From contig DFBR01000115.1 of the NCBI GenBank assembly GCA_002367375.1, positions 1-5,675 on the forward strand: DNA of 5,675 bases, in the 5' to 3' direction. The stretch comes from Erythrobacter sp. UBA3075. Lineage in GTDB: Bacteria > Pseudomonadota > Alphaproteobacteria > Sphingomonadales > Sphingomonadaceae. This document shows positions 1 through 5,556 of this stretch, piece after piece (within the stretch, counting starts at the first letter, position 1; every line of letters starts with the position of its first letter). Under the pieces are notes generated by a model, which searched no databases, was not told where the DNA came from, and saw nothing but the letters and a program-made list of their open reading frames with translations. A program made the translations under genes and the position numbers.

Positions 1-11
1 TTGAACTGATC

Positions 12-108
12 TCGGTCGCGATCAGCGACCGACAAAGGGCGACCGCCCGCCCGCAGCGGGGCCAGCTTGCTGGCCATCTAGTGAGGACGAAGCCGCGGAT
101 GCGGCTTC
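12..108. other. Intergenic cluster of perfect inverted repeats
   Basis: Three perfect inverted repeats lie in a row here. Arms 12-19 (TCGGTCGC) and 25-32 (GCGACCGA) have a 5-base loop. Arms 60-66 (GGCCAGC) and 69-75 (GCTGGCC) have a 2-base centre. Arms 89-96 (GAAGCCGC) and 101-108 (GCGGCTTC) have a 4-base loop. A short one, CCCGC/GCGGG, sits at 50-60. No T-run follows any of them on the plus strand, so they are not typical intrinsic terminators. The spacing looks like a structured RNA tail of a gene ending before the window, or an interspersed intergenic element. The region from 1 to 153 otherwise shows no convincing gene. The repeats are seen directly; their role is not known. Confidence 0.5.
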
Positions 109-118
109 ATGAAGAAAA

Positions 119-140
119 CAAGCCAGCGCACCTAAGTGCG
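119..140 (-). terminator. Weak candidate terminator of the CNNM-family gene
   Basis: Read leftward, the stop codon of the CNNM-family gene (TAG, 154-156) is followed after 13 bases by a 5-bp hairpin, arms 136-140 and 127-131 with a 4-base loop. Past a short GC stretch comes a T-rich run on the minus strand (the complement of GAAGAAAACAAG, about 111-122). The stem is short and the T-run does not abut it, so this is a weak intrinsic terminator at best. The stronger 89-108 stem lies just beyond and may contribute. Confidence 0.3.
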
Positions 141-153
141 AACCTCGCGATTG

Positions 154-1449
154 CTACCTGACCTCACTCACCAGCAATTTATCGATCTTGCGCCCGTCCA
201 TATTGACCACTTCGAAACGCCAGCCCTGGTCGGTAAAGTTTTCGCCTTCGGTCGGCAGGTGCTTGAGCACAAACAGCGCATAGCCCGCGGCGGTGGCAAA
301 TTCGCGGCCTTCGGGCAGGTCCAGACCCAGCCGCTCTTCCAGCGCATCAGCTGACATCGCGCCGGAAACGAGCAGCGAGCCGTCCTCGCGCTCGGTAATC
401 ATCGGGGTATCGCCTTCGTCCTGATGGCTGACAAAGTTGCCGGCGATGGCGGAAAGCAGATCGGCGGTGGTGACGATCCCATCGAGATGACCATATTCGT
501 CATGCACCATCGCCATGCCCGTGCCGGACTGCTGAAGCGTGCGCAGCGCATCCATCGCGTCGAGCTGATCGGGCACGACTTCGCTCTTGCGCAAAAGATC
601 CGTCAACACGACCGGCTCACCCGCCACCAGCAGCGCCAGCAATTCGCGCACTTTGACAACGCCCAGCACCTTGTCGGGCGAGCCTTCGGCGACGGGCAGC
701 AGCGAATGCGGCGATTCGGCGATCACCTTGCGCATGTCTGCTTCGCTCGCCGTCACGTCGAGCCAGTCGATTTCGGTTCGCGGCGTCATCAATTCGCGCA
801 CCGGGCGGTCCTGCAAGCGCATGATGCCCGAAAGGATCGCGCGGCCCTGCTCTTCGATCACTCCGGTGCGAGTCGCATCGGCGAAGATCATCTGCATTTC
901 TTCCGCCGTCAGGTGGTGATCGCCCTTGTGGCGAATGCCCAGCGCCGAAAGCAGCAAGTTGGACGACGCATCGAGCAGCCAGACAAATGGCGCGGCGACC
1001 CGTGCCAGAGTTTCCATCGGACGCGCCATGATGATGGCAATGGGTTCAGCTTTGCGCAGCGCCAATTGCTTGGGCACCAGCTCGCCGATCACAAGGCTGA
1101 AATAGGTCGTGGCCGCGATGGTCAGGATGAAGCCAAGGTCTTCTGCCAATTCGGCCTCTACCCCAAGGCGCGTGATCCGCTCGCCTACGGGCTGACCCAG
1201 CGTCGCGCCGGACACAGCACCGGCGATAATGCCGATCAGCGTGATGCCGATTTGCACGGTCGAGAGAAATTTGCCCGGCTCCAGAGCCAGCCGCATGGCG
1301 ATCTCAGCGCTCTTGCTGCCTTTCTCGGCAGCCATCTTGAGCCGCGCCGTGCGCGCAGAGACGATCGCCAGCTCAGACATGGCGAAAACGCCATTGAGCA
1401 CGATCAGAAAAGCGAGGGCGGCGAGGAAATGCCAAGGGAAAGGCGACAT
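154..1449 (-). CDS. CNNM/CorC (HlyC)-family membrane protein with CBS domains
   Basis: This is an inner-membrane protein of the CNNM/CorC family, often annotated hemolysin family protein; members are linked to Mg2+/Co2+ or polyamine efflux (E. coli PaeA/YtfL has the same layout). From the ATG at 1449 it has 431 residues, usual for the family. The N-terminal DUF21/CNNM domain (about 7-180) has hydrophobic segments near 7-23, 63-82, 105-121 and 153-172, with the motifs NGVFAMSELAIVSAR and GELVPKQLAL (122-131). A CBS pair (about 215-338) begins RPVRELMTPR (215-224) and includes MVHDEYGHLDGIVTTADLL (314-332). The C-terminal CorC/HlyC domain (about 349-428) ends in DGRKIDKLLV. An in-frame GTG at 1503 would add 18 residues. 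Neither start has a clear Shine-Dalgarno; I prefer the ATG because MSPFPW leads directly into the first membrane segment. The substrate cannot be told from sequence. Confidence 0.93.
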   Translation of the reverse strand: MSPFPWHFLAALAFLIVLNGVFAMSELAIVSARTARLKMAAEKGSKSAEIAMRLALEPGKFLSTVQIGITLIGIIAGAVSGATLGQPVGERITRLGVEAELAEDLGFILTIAATTYFSLVIGELVPKQLALRKAEPIAIIMARPMETLARVAAPFVWLLDASSNLLLSALGIRHKGDHHLTAEEMQMIFADATRTGVIEEQGRAILSGIMRLQDRPVRELMTPRTEIDWLDVTASEADMRKVIAESPHSLLPVAEGSPDKVLGVVKVRELLALLVAGEPVVLTDLLRKSEVVPDQLDAMDALRTLQQSGTGMAMVHDEYGHLDGIVTTADLLSAIAGNFVSHQDEGDTPMITEREDGSLLVSGAMSADALEERLGLDLPEGREFATAAGYALFVLKHLPTEGENFTDQGWRFEVVNMDGRKIDKLLVSEVR

Positions 1450-1599
1450 CAGACTTGAAGCGCTAGCAGATAAGGCGCGCGGCGCGAAGAGCGGGATTTG
1501 CACAAGCCGTGGAACAGTAGGCGCGCCAAACCGTTCTTCGCACTGTATGATCAGCCACCTCGCACAAGTGGTCTGCGAATTCTTTGGAGGAAGACAAAT
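1450..1599. promoter_or_regulatory. Divergent control region, CNNM-type gene / OmpA-like gene
   Basis: The two genes point away from each other, so their promoters should lie in these 150 bases. The best -10-like hexamer for the rightward gene is TATGAT at 1546-1551 (five of six consensus bases), which would give a leader of about 42 bases. No good -35 hexamer stands at the right distance, so the exact promoter is not assigned. For the leftward gene I see no convincing hexamer pair. Confidence 0.35.
1586..1593 (+). promoter_or_regulatory. Shine-Dalgarno deciding the OmpA-like gene start
   Basis: GGAGGAAG lies 6 bases before the ATG at 1600. It fixes the start there. The same frame is open back to an ATG at 1498, but that would add 34 residues ahead of an obvious signal peptide. 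Confidence 0.9.
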
Positions 1600-2283
1600 A
1601 TGAAAACGAAGAAATTTCTCACCTCATCCATCGCAGCAATCGCGCTGGCTGGCACAACCACGGCCTGCGTGACGGATCCCAATACGGGCAATCAGGTGAT
1701 TTCGCGCACCGCCATTGGCGGCATTGGCGGCGCTGGGCTGGGTTACCTCCTTGGCGGTCTGGTCGGCGGCAAGACCGCACGGATCGTGGGTGCAGGCATC
1801 GGCGCAGCAGCGGGCGGCTATGTCGGCTATCGCATGGACGAACAGATCCGCGAGCTGGAAGAAGTGACCGAAGGCACCGGCGTCGATGTGACCGAAACGC
1901 CGGGTGGTGACGGTATTCTGGTGAACTTCCCCGAAGTGACCTTCGCAGTCGATTCCACCACGATCTCGCCGCAGATGCGCGATACGCTCGATGGTGTGGC
2001 GCAAAGCATGATCGATTATCCCAACAGTCTGATCGACGTGATGGGTCACACCGATTCGACTGGCAGCGAGCAGTATAATCTTGATCTGTCACGCCGCCGC
2101 GCCGAATCGGTATCGAACTATTTGGTGTCGCGCGGCATTGCTCGCGCCCGCATCGAAACGATTGGCTATGGCGAGCAATATCCTGTTGGCGACAACACTA
2201 CCGCTGCTGGCCGTTCGGAAAACCGCCGCGTGGAAATCCGCATCACCCCAATTACCGAGGAAGACGTTGAAGCGGCTTATTGA
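1600..2283 (+). CDS. OmpA-family outer-membrane lipoprotein, YiaD-like
   Basis: This 227-residue protein is a probable outer-membrane lipoprotein that grips peptidoglycan. Residues 1-22 form a signal peptide (MKTKKF, then a hydrophobic stretch) ending at a permissive lipobox TTA-C with Cys23 as the lipidation site; +2 is Val, not Asp, which under the E. coli Lol rule favours the outer membrane. Residues 37-77 are a glycine-zipper segment (GGIGGAGLG ... GAGIGAAAGGYVG). The OmpA C-terminal domain spans about 105-216 and keeps the peptidoglycan-binding pair Asp152 (GHTDSTG) and Arg167 (LSRRRAES), plus ENRRVEIRI near its end. The order lipobox, glycine zipper, OmpA domain matches E. coli YiaD. 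It stands alone between a divergent and a convergent gene, so it is probably monocistronic, ending at the hairpins downstream. Family assignment is firm; the specific role (envelope tethering or stress) is inference. Confidence 0.95.
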   Translation: MKTKKFLTSSIAAIALAGTTTACVTDPNTGNQVISRTAIGGIGGAGLGYLLGGLVGGKTARIVGAGIGAAAGGYVGYRMDEQIRELEEVTEGTGVDVTETPGGDGILVNFPEVTFAVDSTTISPQMRDTLDGVAQSMIDYPNSLIDVMGHTDSTGSEQYNLDLSRRRAESVSNYLVSRGIARARIETIGYGEQYPVGDNTTAAGRSENRRVEIRITPITEEDVEAAY

Positions 2284-2288
2284 TTGTG

Positions 2289-2310
2289 TGGCCGCCCATC
2301 CGGGCGGCCA
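2289..2310 (+). terminator. Strong hairpin just after the OmpA-like gene
   Basis: A perfect 9-bp stem (2289-2297 with 2302-2310, core GGCCGCCC/GGGCGGCC, loop ATCC) starts 5 bases after the TGA stop. What follows is TCCTCGCTGCTG, not a T-run, so it is more likely an mRNA 3'-end stabiliser or a weak terminator than an efficient intrinsic one. A proper terminator lies about 100 bases further on. Confidence 0.55.
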
Positions 2311-2371
2311 TCCTCGCTGCTGTTCCCTCCGCTTCACTGCGGGGCATCTGCGGACGCGCAATCGCGCTTTG

Positions 2372-2400
2372 GGTCACTTTGTGACCAATTGAACTATAAT
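2372..2400 (+). promoter_or_regulatory. Dyad GGTCAC-TTT-GTGACC followed by a perfect TATAAT
   Basis: A perfect 6-bp inverted repeat (2372-2377 and 2381-2386, centre TTT) is followed 8 bases later by TATAAT (2395-2400), a perfect match to the -10 consensus. No matching -35 is seen; the dyad occupies that position. A start near 2407 would fall inside the terminator at 2404-2430, so ordinary promoter function would yield almost no RNA. It may instead be only another hairpin in the 3' region of the preceding gene. Confidence 0.3.
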
Positions 2401-2403
2401 ATG

Positions 2404-2436
2404 GGCCGCTCCCACATGGGGCGGCCTTTTCTTATT
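2404..2436 (+). terminator. Intrinsic terminator between OmpA-like gene and cysQ
   Basis: A 9-bp stem (2404-2412 with 2418-2426, one G-T pair, loop CACAT) is followed at once by TTTTCTTATT (2427-2436) on the plus strand. This is a classic intrinsic terminator for rightward transcription, most likely that of the OmpA-like gene. The T-run overlaps the cysQ stop codon (2435-2437). Read leftward, the same hairpin begins 9 bases after the cysQ stop but is followed by CATATTATAG, a poor T-run, so it would end cysQ transcripts less efficiently. Confidence 0.85.
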
Positions 2437-3214
2437 AGCCCGCAATCCTCACTGCCCGTTCTGCGAGATGCTCTACCGCTTCTATGTGAATGGCGGGCGC
2501 GCTCACCAGCAGACCGAAAGCGCGCGGGTCGCGTTTGTTGTAGGCAAGCGGCTCTCCAAAGGCATCGGTGACGCTGGCCCCGGCTTCGCGCGCAATCAGA
2601 GCGGCGGCACCAATATCCCATTCATAACCCCAGCGAAGTGTCGCCACGAGATCGGCCCGATCATCACCCACCATCGCCACGCGCAGCGCGATTGAGTTGG
2701 GCTTCTCGACCGTTTCCAACAAACGATCCTCCTTTGCCAGCGAATCGGCCGGGACCCGCGCACCAGCAAATCTCGTACGCTTGCTTGCCACCAGCCGCTC
2801 GCCATTTAGCCACGCGCCTTTGCCCGCCACTGCCGACCAAACTTCCTTGCGCGCAGGTGCCACCAGCGTGCCGAGAAGCGGACGCCCGCCGCTTATCAGC
2901 GCCACCGAAACGGCCCAGCCGGTGCGGCCACGGATGAAATCCCGCGTGCCGTCAATCGGATCGACCAGCCAGATCAGCGATTTGTCGAGTCGCCCCGCAT
3001 CATCGGCGGTTTCTTCGCTCAGCCAGCCCGCTGCGGGCAGCAAGTGACCCAATTCGCGCTTCAGGAATGCATCGACTTCAAGGTCCGCTTCGCACACCGG
3101 GCTGCCGGGTGATTTTTCCCAGCTCTTCAACGTGTGCCCCGCTCCGGGCCAGCGTCCAAGCGCCATTTGACCCGCCTCACGGCAGATCTGTTCCAGTTTT
3201 ATCGTGTCGATCAT
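2435..3214 (-). CDS. cysQ: Inositol-monophosphatase-family phosphatase, probable 3'(2'),5'-bisphosphate nucleotidase CysQ
   Basis: This 259-residue protein is a Mg2+-dependent phosphatase of the IMPase/CysQ superfamily. CysQ hydrolyses PAP, the by-product of sulfate activation via PAPS, to AMP and phosphate. The metal-binding motifs are in place: SPVCEAD (Asp44), SEET (Glu67, Glu68), WLVDPIDGTRDFI (Asp85, Asp88, Gly89, Thr90) and YEWDIGAAALIAREAG (Asp200). Length is normal for the family. The start is the ATG at 3214; no strong Shine-Dalgarno precedes it. The choice of CysQ over inositol- or histidinol-phosphate phosphatase rests on overall resemblance (SPV.EAD, DPIDGTRDFI) and is less certain than the family. 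No sulfur-assimilation genes are beside it. It is divergent from sucC and convergent with the OmpA-like gene, hence probably transcribed alone. Confidence 0.85.
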   Translation of the reverse strand: MIDTIKLEQICREAGQMALGRWPGAGHTLKSWEKSPGSPVCEADLEVDAFLKRELGHLLPAAGWLSEETADDAGRLDKSLIWLVDPIDGTRDFIRGRTGWAVSVALISGGRPLLGTLVAPARKEVWSAVAGKGAWLNGERLVASKRTRFAGARVPADSLAKEDRLLETVEKPNSIALRVAMVGDDRADLVATLRWGYEWDIGAAALIAREAGASVTDAFGEPLAYNKRDPRAFGLLVSAPAIHIEAVEHLAERAVRIAG

Positions 3215-3320
3215 CTATGGCCCGGCAGATGATACGACGAAGGAGTGATTGCAAGCGCCTTGGTATGATGCTTTAGCGCGCAGCGAATCTTATTCTTTCA
3301 ATGTATGAAGGCCCACCCCC
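3215..3320. promoter_or_regulatory. Divergent control region, cysQ / sucC
   Basis: These 106 bases separate two divergent genes and should carry both promoters. For sucC a -10-like TATGAT lies at 3264-3269 without a fitting -35. For cysQ, read leftward, TATCAT (complement of 3229-3234) and TTGCAA (3249-3254) are only 14 bases apart, too close for a standard sigma-70 promoter. GAAGG at 3307-3311, 9 bases before the sucC ATG, is a modest Shine-Dalgarno. No clear operator dyad is visible. Confidence 0.35.
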
Positions 3321-4520
3321 ATGAACATCCACGAATATCAGGCCAAGGAACTGCTCGCAAAATTCGGCGTCGGGGTGCCCACGGGCTATCCGGCGACCAG
3401 TGTTGAAGAGGCTGTGGAAGCGGCAGGCAAACTGCCTGGCCCGCTCTACGTGGTAAAGGCACAGATCCATGCTGGCGGACGCGGCAAGGGCAAGTTTTCT
3501 GAGCTCCCCGCCGATGCCAAGGGCGGCGTGCGGCTGGCCAAGAGTGTGGAAGATGTCGAAAGCGATGCGCGCGACATGCTCGGCAATACGCTGGTGACGA
3601 TCCAGACCGGCGATGATGGAAAGCAGGTCAATCGCCTCTACGTCACCGATGGCGTCGACATCGCAAAGGAATATTACCTCTCCATGGTCATCGACCGGGA
3701 AACGAGCCGCGTGGCCATGATCGTGTCCACCGAAGGTGGCATGGATATTGAGGATGTGGCGCACAATACGCCCGAAAAGATCGCCACAATCACTATTGAT
3801 CCCGCCACCGGCTTTATGCCGCATCACGGCCGCGCGGTCGGCAATGCGCTGAAGCTGGAAGGCGCGCTGGCCAAGTCGGCGAGCAAGTTGGCAAAGCAGC
3901 TCTACACCGCTTTCACCAAGCTCGATTGCGAGATGCTGGAAATTAATCCGCTGGTAGAGACCAAGGACGGCGAATTGCTGGTGCTCGACACCAAGATGAG
4001 CTTCGACGGAAATGCGCTGTATCGCCACCCCGATGTGGCCGCGATGCGCGATGAAACCGAAGAAGATCCTGCCGAGGTTGAGGCCAGCAAGCACGATCTC
4101 GCTTACATCAAGCTGGACGGCAGCATCGGCTGCATGGTCAATGGCGCGGGCCTTGCCATGGCAACGATGGATATCATCAAGCTCAACGGCGCGTTCCCGG
4201 CCAACTTCCTCGACGTTGGCGGCGGCGCGACCACCGAAAAGGTGACCGCAGCGTTCAAGATCATTCTGTCGGACCCGGCAGTCGAGGGCATTCTGGTCAA
4301 CATCTTTGGCGGCATTATGCGGTGTGATACGATTGCAGAAGGCATTGTGATCGCGGCCAAGGAAGTCGAACTGGACGTGCCGCTGGTAGTGCGCCTCGAA
4401 GGCACCAATGTGCAGCAAGGCAAGGACATCCTCGCGGGTTCCGGCCTGCCGATCATTCCGGCGGATGACCTTGGTGATGCCGCGAAGAAGATCGTCGCTC
4501 AGGTGAAAGAGGCGGCCTGA
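3321..4520 (+). CDS. sucC: Succinyl-CoA synthetase (ADP-forming), beta subunit
   Basis: SucC pairs with SucD to interconvert succinyl-CoA and succinate with substrate-level nucleotide phosphorylation in the TCA cycle (cytoplasm). The 399 residues are close to the usual length (388 in E. coli). The N-terminal ATP-grasp domain begins [12 protein letters not shown] and carries [16 protein letters not shown] (45-59, with Lys46 and the glycine-rich nucleotide loop). Asn209 (EINPLVE) and Asp223 (LVLDTK) match the Mg-nucleotide ligands. The C-terminal ligase domain (about 255-399) has [40 protein letters not shown] and VRLEGTN. All key motifs are intact. The ATG at 3321 follows GAAGG at 3307-3311. 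Unusually, sucD does not follow: the next gene is on the other strand 20 bases away, so sucC is apparently monocistronic and sucD must be elsewhere. Confidence 0.98.
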   Translation: MNIHEYQAKELLAKFGVGVPTGYPATSVEEAVEAAGKLPGPLYVVKAQIHAGGRGKGKFSELPADAKGGVRLAKSVEDVESDARDMLGNTLVTIQTGDDGKQVNRLYVTDGVDIAKEYYLSMVIDRETSRVAMIVSTEGGMDIEDVAHNTPEKIATITIDPATGFMPHHGRAVGNALKLEGALAKSASKLAKQLYTAFTKLDCEMLEINPLVETKDGELLVLDTKMSFDGNALYRHPDVAAMRDETEEDPAEVEASKHDLAYIKLDGSIGCMVNGAGLAMATMDIIKLNGAFPANFLDVGGGATTEKVTAAFKIILSDPAVEGILVNIFGGIMRCDTIAEGIVIAAKEVELDVPLVVRLEGTNVQQGKDILAGSGLPIIPADDLGDAAKKIVAQVKEAA

Positions 4521-4532
4521 TTCGCCGCCTCT
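4508..4532. terminator. Hairpin shared by convergent sucC and DUF6265-LprI genes
   Basis: A perfect 9-bp stem (4508-4516 with 4524-4532, core GAGGCGGC/GCCGCCTC, 7-base loop) spans the sucC stop codon (TGA, 4518-4520), so its left arm is coding sequence. On the plus strand no T-run follows; on the minus strand the stem is followed by TTCACC. It lies 9 bases past the stop of the leftward gene (TAA, 4541-4543). A two-way, imperfect terminator for both genes is the likely role; the weak T-runs limit confidence. Confidence 0.6.
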
Positions 4533-4540
4533 GACTGAGC

Positions 4541-5422
4541 TTACCGTGTGGGTTCAGGCTCCGGCAGGATTGACGGAGTCGAATCCATATAGGTCAGCCA
4601 GTTGCTCCAGATTCTGCGCGTGCGCTGGTCGGTCATGGCAATTCGGCACGTCAGCGTCATCACATTGCGGATTGATCCACTGATCCAGTAGTCATACACG
4701 GCGCCGCATTCGGCATCGCGATAGTCGTTGAAGGCCGCATCGGCAGCGCTGATGCGCGCGGCGACTTCGGGCTGGTTGCTGATCCGTTCGACAGCCGCGT
4801 GAAGATAGCGCGCACGGCGTTCATCGGCGCGCTCCAGCACTTCTGCATAGCATTCATTAAGGTCGAGCGTGGTTGCAGCGTCGGCGCAAACTGGCGCGGT
4901 GCTGGAGGAATCGGTTCGGCGAAGGCGGAACACAAGCTCGCTCACCTCATCGCCCTCGCTCCCCATTCGCACAGCAGCGACCAGCCCGTCCTCTCCGTCG
5001 CAGCGCAAGGTCAGCGCGTGAAAGAACGCGGCGCATTCCTCCATCGCAACAAGCCGGAAGGTCAGCATCTCGTCACGCTCTTCCCAGCCGGTCAGATCAT
5101 CGTTGAAATGCTTCAGGCGCAGGACCAGCGAGCCATCTTCTTCCATCAGGTACAGATGCTCTGTGAACTGGATGCCCCCGCTGTCCGCCGTCTGGACAAA
5201 TGTGCCGACCATTGTGCCTTCACTGGGCGGCAGCCAGCTTTCCATCGCGCGATTGTCGCCAATGCCGCTGCCATCCCACTGGCCCACCAGCCAATCCATC
5301 TGTTCGATTTCAGCTGGAGGCGGCTCATGGCCTTCGGGCGCAATGCGCGTTTCCTGCCCGCTGGCAGGTGAAGAGATGGCCAGTGCCAGTGCCATCGCGC
5401 TGGCGGGAAAAGAGGGGCGCAT
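4541..5422 (-). CDS. Exported protein: DUF6265-type domain fused to LprI/DUF1311-type domain
   Basis: This 293-residue protein begins with a Sec signal peptide (about 1-22, MRPSFPASAMALALAISSPASG). Residues about 39-168 resemble DUF6265 (MDWLVGQWDGSG, ESWLPPSEGTMVGTF, LYLMEEDGSLVLRLKHFNDDLTGWEE), a domain of unknown function in exported proteins. Residues about 176-277 resemble LprI/DUF1311 (CADAATTLDLNECYAE, FNDYRDAECGAVYDYWISGS, LTCRIAMTDQRTRRIW), a family that includes lysozyme inhibitors. Four cysteines in the second part (179, 191, 239, 259) sit where the family has its cysteines, so two disulfides are likely; Cys130 and Cys141 may form another in the first part. The start at 5422 is fixed by AAGGAG 8 bases upstream. 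It is divergent from etfB and convergent with sucC. A periplasmic role is expected; lysozyme inhibition is only a possibility. Domain calls are from memory of the families. Confidence 0.85.
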   Translation of the reverse strand: MRPSFPASAMALALAISSPASGQETRIAPEGHEPPPAEIEQMDWLVGQWDGSGIGDNRAMESWLPPSEGTMVGTFVQTADSGGIQFTEHLYLMEEDGSLVLRLKHFNDDLTGWEERDEMLTFRLVAMEECAAFFHALTLRCDGEDGLVAAVRMGSEGDEVSELVFRLRRTDSSSTAPVCADAATTLDLNECYAEVLERADERRARYLHAAVERISNQPEVAARISAADAAFNDYRDAECGAVYDYWISGSIRNVMTLTCRIAMTDQRTRRIWSNWLTYMDSTPSILPEPEPTR

Positions 5423-5430
5423 GCAGGAGT

Positions 5431-5436
5431 CTCCTT
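5431..5436 (-). promoter_or_regulatory. Shine-Dalgarno of the DUF6265-LprI gene
   Basis: On the minus strand AAGGAG stands 8 bases before the ATG at 5422. It supports that start over the internal Met10, which would truncate the signal peptide. Confidence 0.88.
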
Positions 5437-5491
5437 TACAGCAGAATATCCGACGCTAAGCCGAACTTCGAACCGGGTAAAGCTGCCTTGC

Positions 5492-5519
5492 TTGACCTAT
5501 ACGTCAGACTGTTTACATA
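5492..5519 (+). promoter_or_regulatory. etfB: Candidate etfB promoter with overlapping dyad
   Basis: TTGACC (5492-5497) fits the -35 consensus in its first five bases. TACATA (5514-5519), 16 bases on, is a poor -10 (three of six), giving a start near 5526 and a leader of about 30 bases. The -35 is also the left half of an imperfect dyad, TGAC-N6-GTCA (5493-5506), which could be a repressor or activator site. The -35 is good, the -10 weak. Confidence 0.4.
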
Positions 5520-5521
5520 AG

Positions 5522-5533
5522 CGGCAATTGCCG
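5522..5533. promoter_or_regulatory. Perfect 12-bp palindrome CGGCAATTGCCG before etfB
   Basis: CGGCAATTGCCG is a perfect palindrome ending 23 bases before the etfB ATG and lying over the start point predicted from the TTGACC/TACATA pair. Such a place suits an operator for a dimeric repressor. With no loop it is more likely a DNA site than an RNA hairpin. No regulator is identified. Confidence 0.4.
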
Positions 5534-5556
5534 AATCCGAGAGAGGACGAAGACAG

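Noticed and set aside
99..161. Small plus-strand frame of 20 codons (MRLHEENK...) after GAGGA at 83-87
   Set aside because: The Shine-Dalgarno is 11 bases away, the ATG lies in the 89-108 hairpin, and the frame runs into the 3' end of the opposite gene. Too little to call a gene.
424..1458. Long open frame of 344 codons on the plus strand opposite the CNNM-family gene
   Set aside because: It is the mirror of a well-recognised gene in GC-rich DNA; its product is rich in His, Arg and Gln with no recognisable domain, and it has no ribosome binding site I can see.
1498..1599. N-terminal extension of the OmpA-like lipoprotein from an upstream ATG
   Set aside because: The extension would place 34 non-hydrophobic residues before an intact signal peptide, whereas GGAGGAAG is ideally placed for the ATG at 1600.
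3229..3254. TTGCAA/TATCAT pair as a cysQ promoter on the minus strand
   Set aside because: The spacer is only 14 bases, too short for a normal sigma-70 promoter.
3273..4418. Long open frame of 381 codons on the minus strand opposite sucC
   Set aside because: It lies almost wholly antisense to sucC, whose motifs are all intact, and its product resembles no protein family. Mirror frames of this kind are common in high-GC genomes.
4799..5371. Open frame of 190 codons on the plus strand opposite the DUF6265-LprI gene
   Set aside because: It is antisense to a gene with a signal peptide, a strong Shine-Dalgarno and recognisable domains; its own product shows none of these.
5425..5435. AGGAG-T-CTCCT palindrome over the Shine-Dalgarno of the DUF6265-LprI gene, as an RNA switch
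   Set aside because: A one-base centre cannot form a stable hairpin with all pairs, and the match is explained by the Shine-Dalgarno plus a chance complement.
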